64,000 bases of DNA, from assembly GCF_000177195.2 (NCBI RefSeq), contig NC_015953.1, positions 6,262,001 to 6,326,000 of the forward strand. Direction: 5' to 3'. Position numbers and translations under genes: made by a program. This document shows, in pieces, positions 8,149-16,731 of the stretch (positions within the stretch are counted from its first letter, which is position 1; each line of letters starts with the position of its first letter). The stretch is from Streptomyces sp. SirexAA-E. Its GTDB lineage: Bacteria > Actinomycetota > Actinomycetes > Streptomycetales > Streptomycetaceae. The notes under the pieces were generated by a model that saw only the letters and a list, made by a program, of their open reading frames with translations, searched no databases and was not told the origin of the DNA.

Positions 8149-9381
8149 TCACCAGGTGACGGGCAGCTCGTACAGGCCCCAGACGATGGCGTCGTCCTTG
8201 AACCGCAGCTCCTCGGCCGGCGTGGCCAGGCGCAGCGTCGGGATCCGGCGCAGCAGCGTGGAGTAGACGACGTCGAGCTCCATGCGGGCCAGGTTCTGGC
8301 CGACGCACTGGTGGACGCCGTAGCCGAAGGCCACGTGGCTGCGGGCCTCGCGGCGCACGTCCAGCCGGTCCGCGTCGGGGAAGACGCTCTCGTCGTGGTT
8401 GGCGGCGTTGTTCAGCGGCAGGATGCCGTCACCGGCGCGGATGGTGACACCCCCCAGCTCGATGTCCTCCATGGCCACGCGCGCCGTACCGGCGTCCGAG
8501 ATGGAGAACAGCCGCAGCAGCTCCTCCACCGCGCGCGGCATCAGCTCGGGCTCCTCGCGTACGGCGGCGAGCTGGTCCGGGTGCTCCAGCAGGGCCAGCA
8601 CACCGAGGGCGATCATGTTCGCGGTGGTCTCGTGACCGGTGACCAGCATCAGCTTGGACATGCTGACGATGTCCGAGTGCTCCACCGCCGGGGTCTCCCG
8701 GTTGAACGCGATCAGCCGGCTGATCATGTCGTCGCCGGGCTCGCTCTCCTTCGCGGTGACCAGCCCGTCGACGTAACGGTCCAGCTCGTAGTGGGCGAGG
8801 CCCCGGTCCTCGTCGCTGACCTCGTGGTTCATGATGGCCCACGCCCACTGCTCGAACCGGGCGTGGTCGTCGTAGGGGACGCCGAGCAGTTCGCAGATCA
8901 CCAGGGACGGCACCGGCAGCGCGAGGGCCGTGACGAGGTCCACCGGACCGTCGCAGCCCTTGGCGAGCATGTCGTCGATCTGCTGGTCCACGATCTGCTG
9001 CACCCGCTCGCGCAGCTCGCGCATCCGGCGCACGCTGAACTCCGGTGCCAGCATGCGGCGTTGCACCGTGTGGTCCGGCGGGTCCATGGACAGGAAGGTG
9101 AGCGGCACCGACTGGAGCGTCTCCTGGGGCACCGGCACCTGGAGCGGATAGCCCGGCAGCTTCAGGTTCGCGCTCACCCGCGAGTCGCCGAGCACCTTCT
9201 TGTACAGGTCGTGGCGGGTGACCAGCCAGGTCGGCTTGCCGTCGACCTTGAGCCGCGCCCGGGAGACCGGCTCCGTCTCGCGCAGCCCGGTGTAGGCGGC
9301 GGGCGGACTGAAGGGGCAGGCCCGCGGCATCGGGAACTCAGGGAGTGCGTCCTCGTTGGCCGCTTCGGCAGGTGCAGTCAT
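8149..9381 (-). CDS. Cytochrome P450 (CYP105-like), upstream copy
   Basis: Second haem-thiolate monooxygenase, 410 aa. It has the I-helix motif TGHETT, EELLRL as the ExxR helix, and the haem loop FGYGVHQCVG with Cys359. The ATG at 9381 (MTAPAEAANEDALP) has a GAGGA ribosome site; the open frame extends 42 codons further, but that extension runs into the promoter. It is first in the leftward operon and driven by the repeat-type promoter at 9477-9522, which links it to the same regulon as the starter and PKS genes. Close similarity to the next P450 suggests successive or alternative oxidations of the same scaffold. Confidence 0.9.
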   Translation of the reverse strand: MTAPAEAANEDALPEFPMPRACPFSPPAAYTGLRETEPVSRARLKVDGKPTWLVTRHDLYKKVLGDSRVSANLKLPGYPLQVPVPQETLQSVPLTFLSMDPPDHTVQRRMLAPEFSVRRMRELRERVQQIVDQQIDDMLAKGCDGPVDLVTALALPVPSLVICELLGVPYDDHARFEQWAWAIMNHEVSDEDRGLAHYELDRYVDGLVTAKESEPGDDMISRLIAFNRETPAVEHSDIVSMSKLMLVTGHETTANMIALGVLALLEHPDQLAAVREEPELMPRAVEELLRLFSISDAGTARVAMEDIELGGVTIRAGDGILPLNNAANHDESVFPDADRLDVRREARSHVAFGYGVHQCVGQNLARMELDVVYSTLLRRIPTLRLATPAEELRFKDDAIVWGLYELPVTW

Positions 9382-9476
9382 GATGTCCTCTTCGCGCGGG
9401 AGGGATCGGGGTGCGCCGGCACCCGGGGAAGGGGTCCGGGCTCGGCGCCGGCGCGGTGCGGCCGGCCGTTTCCCGC

Positions 9477-9522
9477 ACGCTAGGGAGCGTGGCCCCGGGC
9501 GGCCCACCCCTACGCGCCCCTA
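9477..9522 (-). promoter_or_regulatory. Cluster-type promoter/operator for the P450 operon
   Basis: On the minus strand, TAGGGG occurs at 9522-9517 and again at 9512-9507 (10 bp apart). TAGCGT at 9482-9477 begins exactly 30 bp after the start of the second repeat. The P450 ATG is 95 bp further downstream. It mirrors the rightward copy nearby, including the identical -10 hexamer. Confidence 0.7.
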
Positions 9523-9576
9523 GTGCTCCGGGCCCCGGCGGGGGGCGGCCGTGGCGCCCGTCACTCCCCGTACCAC

Positions 9577-9622
9577 TAGGGGCGGTTAGGGGTCCGTCGA
9601 ACGTCCGGACGACGGTTAGCGT
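9577..9622 (+). promoter_or_regulatory. Cluster-type promoter/operator for the starter-unit operon
   Basis: TAGGGG at 9577-9582 and 9587-9592, then TAGCGT at 9617-9622, giving 10-bp repeat spacing and 30 bp from the second repeat to the -10. It is the best copy of the motif in the window. It drives the eight-gene operon that begins at 9737. Confidence 0.72.
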
Positions 9623-9736
9623 CGGCTGCGGACCAGGACGGAAGCTCGGATCCTCCCGCCCCGCACGCTCCGCGGTCCCCGCCGGCCCCCTGACCGGACG
9701 GCCGCCGCACTCCGCAGCCGAGTAGAGGTGATCAGC

Positions 9737-10654
9737 GTGTCCGTGAAACCCCGTCCGCAGGGTCTCGTGCCCAGCGTCAAGGGCACCGTCCCCTTCGGGG
9801 AGTACCGGACCTGGTACCGGGTGACCGGCGAACTCGGGGCCGGGCGCCCCGCCGTAGTCGTCGTGCACGGAGGACCCGGCAGCACGCACGACTACCTGCT
9901 GCCGCTGGCCCGCCTCGCCGACGACGGCTGGCCGGTCGTCCACTACGACCAGCTGGGCAACGGCGGCTCCACCCATCTTCCCGATGCGGCGACGGACTTC
10001 TGGACCGTCGACCTGTTCCTCGACGAACTCGCCAACCTCGTACGGGAACTGGGCGTCGCCGACGACTACGTCCTGTTCGGGCAGTCGTGGGGCGGACCGC
10101 TGAGCGCCCGCCACGCCATGGGCCGCCCGCCCGGTCTGCGCGGCCTGGTCGTCGCCAACGCGCCCGCCTCGTACCCCGTCTGGCTCCAGGAGATGGCCCG
10201 GCTGCGGGCCGCCCTGCCGTCCGACGTGCAGGAGGCCCTGGTGCGGCACGAGAGGGACGGCACCTACGACACGGAGGAGTACCTGGCCGCGATGCGGGTC
10301 TTCTACGACCGCCACGTGTGCCGCCTCACCCCGTGGCCCCGGGACTTCCTCTCCTCCTTCATGGAGATCTACAACGACCCGACGGTCTACTACGCCATGA
10401 ACGGGCCCACCGAGTTCCATGTGATCGGTTCCCTGAAGGACTGGTCGATCGTCGACGAACTGGACACCATCCGCACACCCACCCTGCTCCTGAGCGGCCG
10501 CCACGACGAGGCCACCCCGGCCGTCGTCCAGCCCTACGCGGACCGGGTCCCCGGGGCCCGCTGGGAGATCTTCGAGGAGTCCAGCCACCTGCCGCACCTG
10601 GAGGAACCCGACCGGTTCTTCGAGGTGCTCACCGACTTCCTCGCCGGCCTGTGA
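9737..10654 (+). CDS. vinJ-like: Proline iminopeptidase-type aminopeptidase (removes protecting aminoacyl group)
   Basis: Alpha/beta hydrolase of the S33 (proline iminopeptidase) family, 305 aa. It has the oxyanion motif HGGPG, the nucleophile elbow GQSWGG with Ser117, Asp in SGRHDEATP and His in SSHLPHLEEP. GTG 9737 was chosen because AGAGGTG at 9724-9730 makes a ribosome site for it; GTG 9728, inside that site, is the alternative. In vicenistatin biosynthesis the homologue VinJ cleaves the terminal alanyl group from the amine of the elongated polyketide, freeing it for lactam closure. The same job is inferred here because all other VinK-VinO-type partners follow in the operon. Confidence 0.85.
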   Translation: MSVKPRPQGLVPSVKGTVPFGEYRTWYRVTGELGAGRPAVVVVHGGPGSTHDYLLPLARLADDGWPVVHYDQLGNGGSTHLPDAATDFWTVDLFLDELANLVRELGVADDYVLFGQSWGGPLSARHAMGRPPGLRGLVVANAPASYPVWLQEMARLRAALPSDVQEALVRHERDGTYDTEEYLAAMRVFYDRHVCRLTPWPRDFLSSFMEIYNDPTVYYAMNGPTEFHVIGSLKDWSIVDELDTIRTPTLLLSGRHDEATPAVVQPYADRVPGARWEIFEESSHLPHLEEPDRFFEVLTDFLAGL

Positions 10655-10710
10655 CCCACCGCGCCGCGCGGCCGCCGCGGACCACCGTGAAAGGGGGCGG
10701 AGACACCGCC

Positions 10711-11646
10711 ATGGCGTACCACACCGCTCTCGTCTTCCCCGGGATGGGACCCGTCCCGTTCGCCGAGGTGGGCCGCTTCATGGTCGCCTGCCCCCAGGCC
10801 CGTGAGCTGGTCGCCGTCGCCGACGACACCCTCGGCTACTCGCTGGTGGACGCCTACCGCCGCGCCGAGGGCGACTACTCGGAGGCCGCTCAGGTCGCGT
10901 TCTTCGTGAACTGCCTGGCCAGCGCCCACTGGGCCCGCGAGCACCTGGACATCGCCCCCGAGATCGTCGCCGGCCCCAGCTTCGGGGAGAAGGCGGCCCT
11001 CGCCTACACCGGCGCCCTCGACCTGCCCGACGCCATCCGGCTCACCGCCGAGATCGCCCGGTGCCTGGAGGCCTACTTCGCCGACCACCACCGCGACATC
11101 GTCACCCTGTCCTTCGTCCGCGCCCCGCGCGAGGAACTGGACGCGATCCTCGCCGAACTCGACGAGGCGGGGGAGTGGCACGAGATCTCCTGCCACATCG
11201 ACGACGGCTTCTGGATGGTCTCCCTGGCCGAACAACGGGTGGAGTGGATGCGGGAACGGCTGCGCGCCATCGGCAGCCTGCCCCTGTACACCATGCGTCC
11301 CCCCATGCACGCGTCGGCGTTCGCGCCCCTGCGCGCCAAGGCGGAACGCGAGGTGGTCTCCCGCTACACCTTCGCCGATCCCGCACTGCCGGTCGTCGCC
11401 GATCAGGACGGCAGGCTGCTGCACACGGGCGAGGAGCTGCGCACCATGCTGCTCGACTCCTTCGACCACCCCATGAGCTGGCCGAGCGTCACCACCGCGC
11501 TGCGGGAGTCCGGAGTCCGGCGCCTGTGCGTCGCCGGCCCCGACAGCCTCTTCGGCCGGGTACCCGGCACCGTCCGCACCTTCGACGTCGTCGCCGCGCA
11601 GCCACGCCTGGCGATGACCCCCCGGCGCCTCACGCGCGCCGCCTGA
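10711..11646 (+). CDS. vinK-like: Trans-acting acyltransferase loading the starter onto the PKS
   Basis: Discrete FabD-like acyltransferase, 311 aa. The nucleophile lies in GPSFGE (Ser90) rather than the GHSxG of PKS AT domains, and the catalytic His is in RPPMHAS (His200). The N-terminus ALVFPGMG matches the AT fold. The ATG at 10711 has a GGGGGCGGAG ribosome site. In the vicenistatin pathway VinK transfers the dipeptidyl-type starter from the free ACP to the loading ACP of the first PKS. The first PKS here also begins with an ACP and has no loading AT, so a trans-loading enzyme is required. Confidence 0.85.
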   Translation: MAYHTALVFPGMGPVPFAEVGRFMVACPQARELVAVADDTLGYSLVDAYRRAEGDYSEAAQVAFFVNCLASAHWAREHLDIAPEIVAGPSFGEKAALAYTGALDLPDAIRLTAEIARCLEAYFADHHRDIVTLSFVRAPREELDAILAELDEAGEWHEISCHIDDGFWMVSLAEQRVEWMRERLRAIGSLPLYTMRPPMHASAFAPLRAKAEREVVSRYTFADPALPVVADQDGRLLHTGEELRTMLLDSFDHPMSWPSVTTALRESGVRRLCVAGPDSLFGRVPGTVRTFDVVAAQPRLAMTPRRLTRAA

Positions 11647-11678
11647 CCCCCCATCCGCTCATCCGCAGGAGGCTTTCC

Positions 11679-11930
11679 ATGTGGGACGACCAGTTCGAAG
11701 AGATACTCCGCCCCTTCCTGCCGTTCCTGCCCCCGCAGGAGCCGCTCACCGCCGACCACGAGCTCAAGGACCTCGGCCTGGACTCGCTGGGGACCGTCCA
11801 GCTGCTCGGCCTGCTGGAGGAGGCGTACCAGGTGCGCTTCCGCGACAGCGCGCTGACCATGGACACCTTCCGCAGCGCGGGCGTGCTGTGGGAGACCGTC
11901 GAGGGCATGCTCCAGCGCGCCACGAGCTGA
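11679..11930 (+). CDS. vinL-like: Discrete acyl carrier protein for starter-unit assembly
   Basis: Free-standing ACP, 83 aa. The phosphopantetheine attachment serine is Ser36 in LGLDSLGTVQLL. The ATG at 11679 has a perfect AGGAGG ribosome site 6 bp upstream, which decides this start over the longer open frame. The flanking ligases, decarboxylase and acyltransferase are all expected to act on the thioester bound to this protein: 3-methylaspartyl, then 3-aminoisobutyryl, then aminoacyl-3-aminoisobutyryl. Confidence 0.9.
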   Translation: MWDDQFEEILRPFLPFLPPQEPLTADHELKDLGLDSLGTVQLLGLLEEAYQVRFRDSALTMDTFRSAGVLWETVEGMLQRATS

Positions 11931-11955
11931 CGGGACGGACCCCTTGGACGCCACC

Positions 11956-13518
11956 ATGGACCAAGCCCTGTCCGGACGCTTCCTGCGCGGGCTGGCCCTG
12001 GCGCCCGACCGGCCCGCGCTGCGGGCCGAGGGCGCCTCTCTCACCTACCGCGAGCTGCACGAGCGGGCCCTGGTGCTCGCCGGCTCCCTGCTGGCCGGGT
12101 TCCCCGGCCGGCCGGCCGCCGTGGGTGTGCTGGCCGGCAAGGGCCCCTCCGCGTACACGAGTCTGCTGGCGGGCCTCTACAGCGGGGTCACCGTCGTCCC
12201 CCTGCAGCCGGCCTTTCCCGCCGCCCGCACCCGGCAGATGATCGAGGCCGCCGGTGTGGAGGCGCTGCTCGCCGACGACGACGCGCTGCCCGCGCTGACC
12301 GCGCTGCACGAGGACGGCGTCACCCTGCCGACCCTGTTCGCCCCCGGTGGCCGGCCGATGCCGGAACTCGGCGTCGACCCCGACAGCGCGCTGAAGGCAC
12401 CGATGCCGGCCAGGCCGTCCGACATCGCCTACGTCCTGTTCACCTCGGGCTCCACCGGACGGCCCAAGGGCGTGCCGGTCACCCACGCCAACACCGCGCA
12501 CTACTTCTCGCTGCTCGACGCGCGGTACGACTTCGGGCCCGAGGACGTCTTCTCGCAGACCTTCGACCTCAACTTCGACTGCGCGATGTTCGACCTGTTC
12601 TGCGCCTGGGGCGCCGGCGCCACCGTCGTACCGGTCCCCGCGCGGGCCTACGCCCGGCTGCCGGAGTTCGTGGCCGAGCAGGGCATCACCGTGTGGTTCT
12701 CCACCCCCAGCGCGATCACCCTGGTGCGGCGCACCGGCGGTCTCGCACCCGGTGCGCTCTCCCCGCTGCGCCGGAGCCTCTTCGCGGGGGAGGCGCTCAC
12801 CTGCCGGGACGCCGACGACTGGGCGGCCGCGGCCCCCGGCACGGTGCTGGAGAACCTGTACGGACCCACCGAACTGACCGTCACCGTCACCGCGCACCGA
12901 TGGCGGCCCGGCGGCCGGCACCTGCACGACCATGTGCCGATCGGGGCCGTCCACGAGGGCCACACGGTGCTGCTGCTGGACGCCGACGACGCGCCGAGCA
13001 CCACCGGCGAGGGCGAACTGTGCGTCGCCGGACCGCAGCTGACCCCCGGCTACCTCGACCCGGCCGACGACACCGGACGCTTCCTGGAGCGCGACGGCCT
13101 GCGCTACTACCGCACCGGCGACCGGGTCCGCCGCACCGACGGCGACGGCCTGCTGTACCTGGGCCGCCAGGACGCCCAGGTCCAGGTGCACGGCATCCGG
13201 ACGGAACTGGCCGAGGTCGACGCCGCGGTACGCGCCTGCCCGGGCGTCGAGGACGCGGCGACCGTCGCCGTCCCCGTGGACGGCACGGTCGAACTCGCCG
13301 TCTTCCACACCGGCGACCCGGTGCCGCCGGCCCGGCTCGCCCGCCACCTGAGGGGACTGCTGCCGGCCGCGGTCGTCCCCCGGGCCTACCACCACCTGAA
13401 CGCGCTCCCGCTCAACCCCAACCGCAAGACCGACCGCAGGCAGCTCGTCTCCCGCGCCACGGCCCTGCGGCAGCAGACCGCCGGTGCCGGGAGCAGGACC
13501 GAAGGACGGCAGGAGTAG
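11956..13518 (+). CDS. vinM-like: Adenylating ligase adding the protecting amino acid to the ACP-bound starter
   Basis: ANL-superfamily enzyme, 520 aa, closest in pattern to DltA/NRPS A-domain-like stand-alone ligases. The core A3 motif is LFTSGSTGRPKGV, A5 is NLYGPTE, A7 is YRTGD, and the catalytic lysine lies in the C-terminal NPNRKTDR. ATG 11956 was chosen over TTG 11944. In vicenistatin, VinM activates L-alanine and attaches it to the amino group of 3-aminoisobutyryl-VinL, masking the reactive amine during chain growth. Assignment as VinM rather than VinN rests on the DltA-like pocket region (LNFDCAMFDL) and on the next ligase having the beta-amino-acid signature. The amino acid used is not proven. 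Confidence 0.8.
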   Translation: MDQALSGRFLRGLALAPDRPALRAEGASLTYRELHERALVLAGSLLAGFPGRPAAVGVLAGKGPSAYTSLLAGLYSGVTVVPLQPAFPAARTRQMIEAAGVEALLADDDALPALTALHEDGVTLPTLFAPGGRPMPELGVDPDSALKAPMPARPSDIAYVLFTSGSTGRPKGVPVTHANTAHYFSLLDARYDFGPEDVFSQTFDLNFDCAMFDLFCAWGAGATVVPVPARAYARLPEFVAEQGITVWFSTPSAITLVRRTGGLAPGALSPLRRSLFAGEALTCRDADDWAAAAPGTVLENLYGPTELTVTVTAHRWRPGGRHLHDHVPIGAVHEGHTVLLLDADDAPSTTGEGELCVAGPQLTPGYLDPADDTGRFLERDGLRYYRTGDRVRRTDGDGLLYLGRQDAQVQVHGIRTELAEVDAAVRACPGVEDAATVAVPVDGTVELAVFHTGDPVPPARLARHLRGLLPAAVVPRAYHHLNALPLNPNRKTDRRQLVSRATALRQQTAGAGSRTEGRQE

Positions 13519-13520
13519 CA

Positions 13521-15047
13521 GTGAACGGTCAACCGACAGCACAGGCCCGCACCGATGCCCGGGTGCACGACCTGCTCGACGAGGCCACCGCCGAGTACCC
13601 CGACGCGGCGGCGGTCGCCGACGCCACCGGGCGATGGACCTACCGGGAACTCACCGCCTGGAGCCACGCCGTCGACGCCTGGCTCCAGGCCCAGGGCATC
13701 GGCCACGGCGACCGGGTCCTGGTGCAGCTGGCCAGCACCCGGGAGCTCGTCGCGCTGCTGTACGGCACCGCCCGCCGCGGCGCCGTCCTCGTCCCCGTCA
13801 ACACCGGCATGAGGGACTACCACCTGCGGGCCGTCGCCGAGAACTCCGAGCCGTCGCTCGTGATCGTCGCCGACCCCGCCGTGGCCCGGGTCTCCGCGCT
13901 CGCCGGGCCGGTCACCGTCCTCGGCCTGGACGAGGTCTGGCGGGCCGTCACCGACCTGCGGGACAAGGAGGCCCGGGGCGACGGCGCTCCGGTCCGAAGC
14001 GACGACCTCGCCGTCCTCGTCTACACCTCCGGCTCCACCGCGGCCCCCAAGGCCGTCGTCTGCCCGCACGGCCGGATGGTCTTCGCCACCGAGGCCATCA
14101 ACCTCGAACTCGGCTACCGCCCGGACGACGTCGTCTTCTGCCGCTTCCCCATCTCCTGGGACTACGGCCTCTACAAGGTGCTGCTCACCGCGGCCGGCCG
14201 CAGTGAACTGGTGCTCGCCGACGGGGAGTCCGACCTGGTGCTGCTGCGCCGCATCCGGGAGACCGGGGCCACCGTCGTCCCCATCGTGCCGTCCCTGGCC
14301 ACCATGATCTGCGCGCTGGCCGAACGCGAACCGCGGCAGGACTCCACCGTCCGCATGTTCACCAACACCGGGGCCGCGCTGCCGAAGCCCACCGCCGACG
14401 GGCTCCGCACGGCCTTCCCCGGATCCGAGGTGGTCATCCAGTTCGGCCAGACCGAGTGCAAGCGCGTCTCCGTCCTGCCGCCGGACCAGCAGGACGTCCG
14501 GCCCGAGTCGGTCGGCCGCCCGCTGCCCGGCACCCGCGCCTTCGCCGTCGACGACGACGGCAACGCGCTGCCGCCCTGGCGGACCGGGGAGATCGTCGTC
14601 GAGGGCCCCCACGTCATGCCCGGCTACTGGCGCGCGCCGGAGCAGACCGCACGCGCCTTCCGGCCCGCACCCGGCGGTGGACTGCGGCTGCACACCGGTG
14701 ACTACGGGCACGTCGACGAGGACGGCTACCTGTACTACGAGGGCCGCCGGGACGACATGTTCAAGCACAAGGGCGTCCGGATGAGCACCACCGAGATCGA
14801 GGCCGCCGCCGTGGACGTGCCCGGTGTCCGCGCCGCCGCCGTGCTGCCGCCCGCCCCCGGCCGCGACCTCGCGGTGTTCGCCGAGGGCGGCATCGATCCG
14901 CACGTGCTCCTGAGGGAGCTGTCCCTGCGGCTGGAGCCCGCCAAGGTGCCCGGCGTCAGCCGCGTCGTCGACGAACTGCCGCTGACCGCGCACGGCAAGC
15001 ACGACCGCAAGCAGCTCGTCCGCCTTCTGGAAGGAACCACGCCGTGA
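13521..15047 (+). CDS. vinN-like: Beta-amino-acid adenylating ligase (3-methylaspartate-ACP ligase)
   Basis: ANL-superfamily ligase, 508 aa, GTG start 2 bp after the preceding stop. The A3 motif is VYTSGSTAAPKAV and the C-terminal lysine region is LTAHGKHDRKQL. In VinN, as I recall, Asp230 holds the beta-amino group and Lys330/Arg331 hold the second carboxylate of 3-methylaspartate. With a constant offset of 16 these are Asp214 (SWDYGLYKV), Lys314 and Arg315 (QTECKRV) here, while the position I recall as Ser299 is Thr283. This supports activation of (2S,3S)-3-methylaspartate and loading on the discrete ACP. Its stop overlaps the next start (GTGA), suggesting coupled translation. Confidence 0.85.
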   Translation: MNGQPTAQARTDARVHDLLDEATAEYPDAAAVADATGRWTYRELTAWSHAVDAWLQAQGIGHGDRVLVQLASTRELVALLYGTARRGAVLVPVNTGMRDYHLRAVAENSEPSLVIVADPAVARVSALAGPVTVLGLDEVWRAVTDLRDKEARGDGAPVRSDDLAVLVYTSGSTAAPKAVVCPHGRMVFATEAINLELGYRPDDVVFCRFPISWDYGLYKVLLTAAGRSELVLADGESDLVLLRRIRETGATVVPIVPSLATMICALAEREPRQDSTVRMFTNTGAALPKPTADGLRTAFPGSEVVIQFGQTECKRVSVLPPDQQDVRPESVGRPLPGTRAFAVDDDGNALPPWRTGEIVVEGPHVMPGYWRAPEQTARAFRPAPGGGLRLHTGDYGHVDEDGYLYYEGRRDDMFKHKGVRMSTTEIEAAAVDVPGVRAAAVLPPAPGRDLAVFAEGGIDPHVLLRELSLRLEPAKVPGVSRVVDELPLTAHGKHDRKQLVRLLEGTTP

Positions 15048-16282
15048 CCGGTACCACCGACCTCGCCCGGCGCTTCGGCACACCCTCCTACGTCTACGAC
15101 CTGGACCGGGTCGCGGCCGCGCGGGACGAACTGTTCGCCGCGCTGCCCGACGAGGTCGCCGTGTACTACGCGGCCAAGGCCAACCCGCACCCCGAGATCC
15201 TGCGCGAGATGCGCACCGGCGGCCCCCGCGTCTGCCGCGCGGAGATCAGCTCCGTCGGGGAACTCGACGCCGTCCTGCGGGCCGGCTACGAAGGCACCGA
15301 GATCCTCTACACCGGCCCCGGCAAGACCACCGAGGAGCTGGCCGAGGCCATGGCCCGGGGCGTGCGCACCTTCTCCGTGGAGTCGCCCGGCGACCTGCGG
15401 CACGTGGGTGAGACGGCCGTGCGGCTCGGCATCACCGCCGACTGCCTCATCCGGGTCAACAACGCCACCGGGGCCGCGGCCACCAGCATCCGCATGACCG
15501 GGGTGCCCTCGCAGTTCGGCTTCGACGGCGAGACCCTGCCCGGCCTCGCCGCCGAACTGCGCGACGTCCCCGGCACCACCCTGGCCGGACTGCACTTCTT
15601 CCCGCTGAGCAACGCCAAGGACGAGGCGAGCCTCATCGCCGAGTTCCGGCACACCATCGCCACCGCCTCCGCACTCCAGCGGGAACTGGGCGTCGACTTC
15701 CGCATCGTCGACCTCGGCGGCGGCTTCGCGGCACCGTACGCGGTACAGGGAGACCGGCCCGTCTACGGCGAACTCCGCGATGCCCTGGCCACATCGCTCG
15801 ACGAGCACTTCCCCGGCTGGCGCGAGGGCGCCCCGCGCATCGCCTGCGAGTCGGGGCGGTACCTGGTCGCCGACAGCGGCACCCTGCTCACCAGCGTCGT
15901 CAACGTCAAGGACAGCCGCGGCACCCGCTACGTCGTCCTCGACGCCGGCATCAACACCTTCGGCGGCATGTCCGGTCTCGGCCGCATCCTGCCCGTCTCC
16001 GTCGAACCGCACGAGTCCGTCGGCACCGACGGCGTCCCGGCCCACCTCGCCGGTCCGCTGTGCACCCCCGGCGACCTGCTCGGACGGCAGGTCCCGCTCT
16101 CGGACCCGGCCCCCGGCGACCTGCTGACCGTCCCCAACGCCGGGTCCTACGGACCCACCGCCAGTCTGCTGATGTTCCTCGGCAGGCCCGCCCCGGCGGA
16201 GATCGTCGTCCGCGGCGACGACCTCGTCTCCGTCTCCCGCATCGAGCACACCCGAACCTACGAACACGGACAGGCCCTGTGA
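15044..16282 (+). CDS. vinO-like: PLP-dependent decarboxylase acting on ACP-bound 3-methylaspartate
   Basis: Fold-type III PLP decarboxylase of the ornithine/diaminopimelate decarboxylase family, 412 aa. The PLP lysine is Lys45 in YYAAKANPHP. A glycine-rich phosphate loop region is seen in DLGGGFAAPY, and the C-terminal catalytic cysteine motif is CTPGD. It overlaps both neighbours by 3-4 bp. In vicenistatin, VinO decarboxylates 3-methylaspartyl-VinL to 3-aminoisobutyryl-VinL. The operon context makes the same reaction likely. Action on the free amino acid is the alternative. Confidence 0.85.
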   Translation: MTGTTDLARRFGTPSYVYDLDRVAAARDELFAALPDEVAVYYAAKANPHPEILREMRTGGPRVCRAEISSVGELDAVLRAGYEGTEILYTGPGKTTEELAEAMARGVRTFSVESPGDLRHVGETAVRLGITADCLIRVNNATGAAATSIRMTGVPSQFGFDGETLPGLAAELRDVPGTTLAGLHFFPLSNAKDEASLIAEFRHTIATASALQRELGVDFRIVDLGGGFAAPYAVQGDRPVYGELRDALATSLDEHFPGWREGAPRIACESGRYLVADSGTLLTSVVNVKDSRGTRYVVLDAGINTFGGMSGLGRILPVSVEPHESVGTDGVPAHLAGPLCTPGDLLGRQVPLSDPAPGDLLTVPNAGSYGPTASLLMFLGRPAPAEIVVRGDDLVSVSRIEHTRTYEHGQAL

Positions 16283-16731
16283 TGAGCAATCCCCTCACCC
16301 CCACCCCCGGCGACCGGCCCGTGCTCGTGGCGGGAGGCATCTCGGACTCGCACACCTGGAACCTGGTCTACCTCCAGCTCCTCATCGAGGAGCACGGCCA
16401 CCGGGTCGTCAACCTGGGCCCCTGCGTCCCCGAGGACCTGCTGATCGGCGAGGCCCTGGCGCACGACCCCGCACTGGTCGTGGTCAGCAGCGTCAACGGA
16501 CACGGCTACCACGACGGCATGCGCACCGTCACCCGGCTGCGCGAGACCCCCGGCCTCGGCGGTGTGCCCGTCGTCATCGGAGGCAAGCTCGGCATCGCCG
16601 GCCCCTGCGGCGACGAGGAGGCGGCCGCACTGCGCGCCGCCGGCTACGACGCGGTGTTCGGGGACACCGCCGACGGCATCGCGGCCTTCCGCCGGATGCT
16701 CGAAGCCCTGCCCCAGCGGGCCCTGGTGTGA
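16282..16731 (+). CDS. vinH-like: Glutamate mutase small (B12-binding) subunit
   Basis: Cobalamin-binding component of glutamate mutase, 149 aa. The B12-ligand motif is DSHTWN (Asp22, His24), the DxHxxG/N pattern in which His coordinates cobalt, followed by the IGGKLG region of the binding fold. The ATG at 16282 overlaps the preceding stop (TGATG); the longer upstream frame is a shadow. With the large subunit it rearranges L-glutamate to (2S,3S)-3-methylaspartate using adenosylcobalamin. I saw no cobalamin riboswitch in the operon leader. Confidence 0.9.
   Translation: MSNPLTPTPGDRPVLVAGGISDSHTWNLVYLQLLIEEHGHRVVNLGPCVPEDLLIGEALAHDPALVVVSSVNGHGYHDGMRTVTRLRETPGLGGVPVVIGGKLGIAGPCGDEEAAALRAAGYDAVFGDTADGIAAFRRMLEALPQRALV

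Larger units (their letters stand above)
9382..9736. other. Divergent intergenic region between P450 operon and starter operon
   Basis: A 355-bp stretch without a supported gene. It holds two divergent copies of the cluster promoter architecture, at 9477-9522 (leftward) and 9577-9622 (rightward), about 55 bp apart. The remaining sequence, including the ~115-bp leader of the rightward operon, shows nothing else I can interpret. Confidence 0.7.

Noticed and set aside
9622..9736. Possible cobalamin riboswitch in front of the operon with glutamate mutase
   Set aside because: The leader is only about 110 nt and no B12-box-like conserved sequence was recognised.
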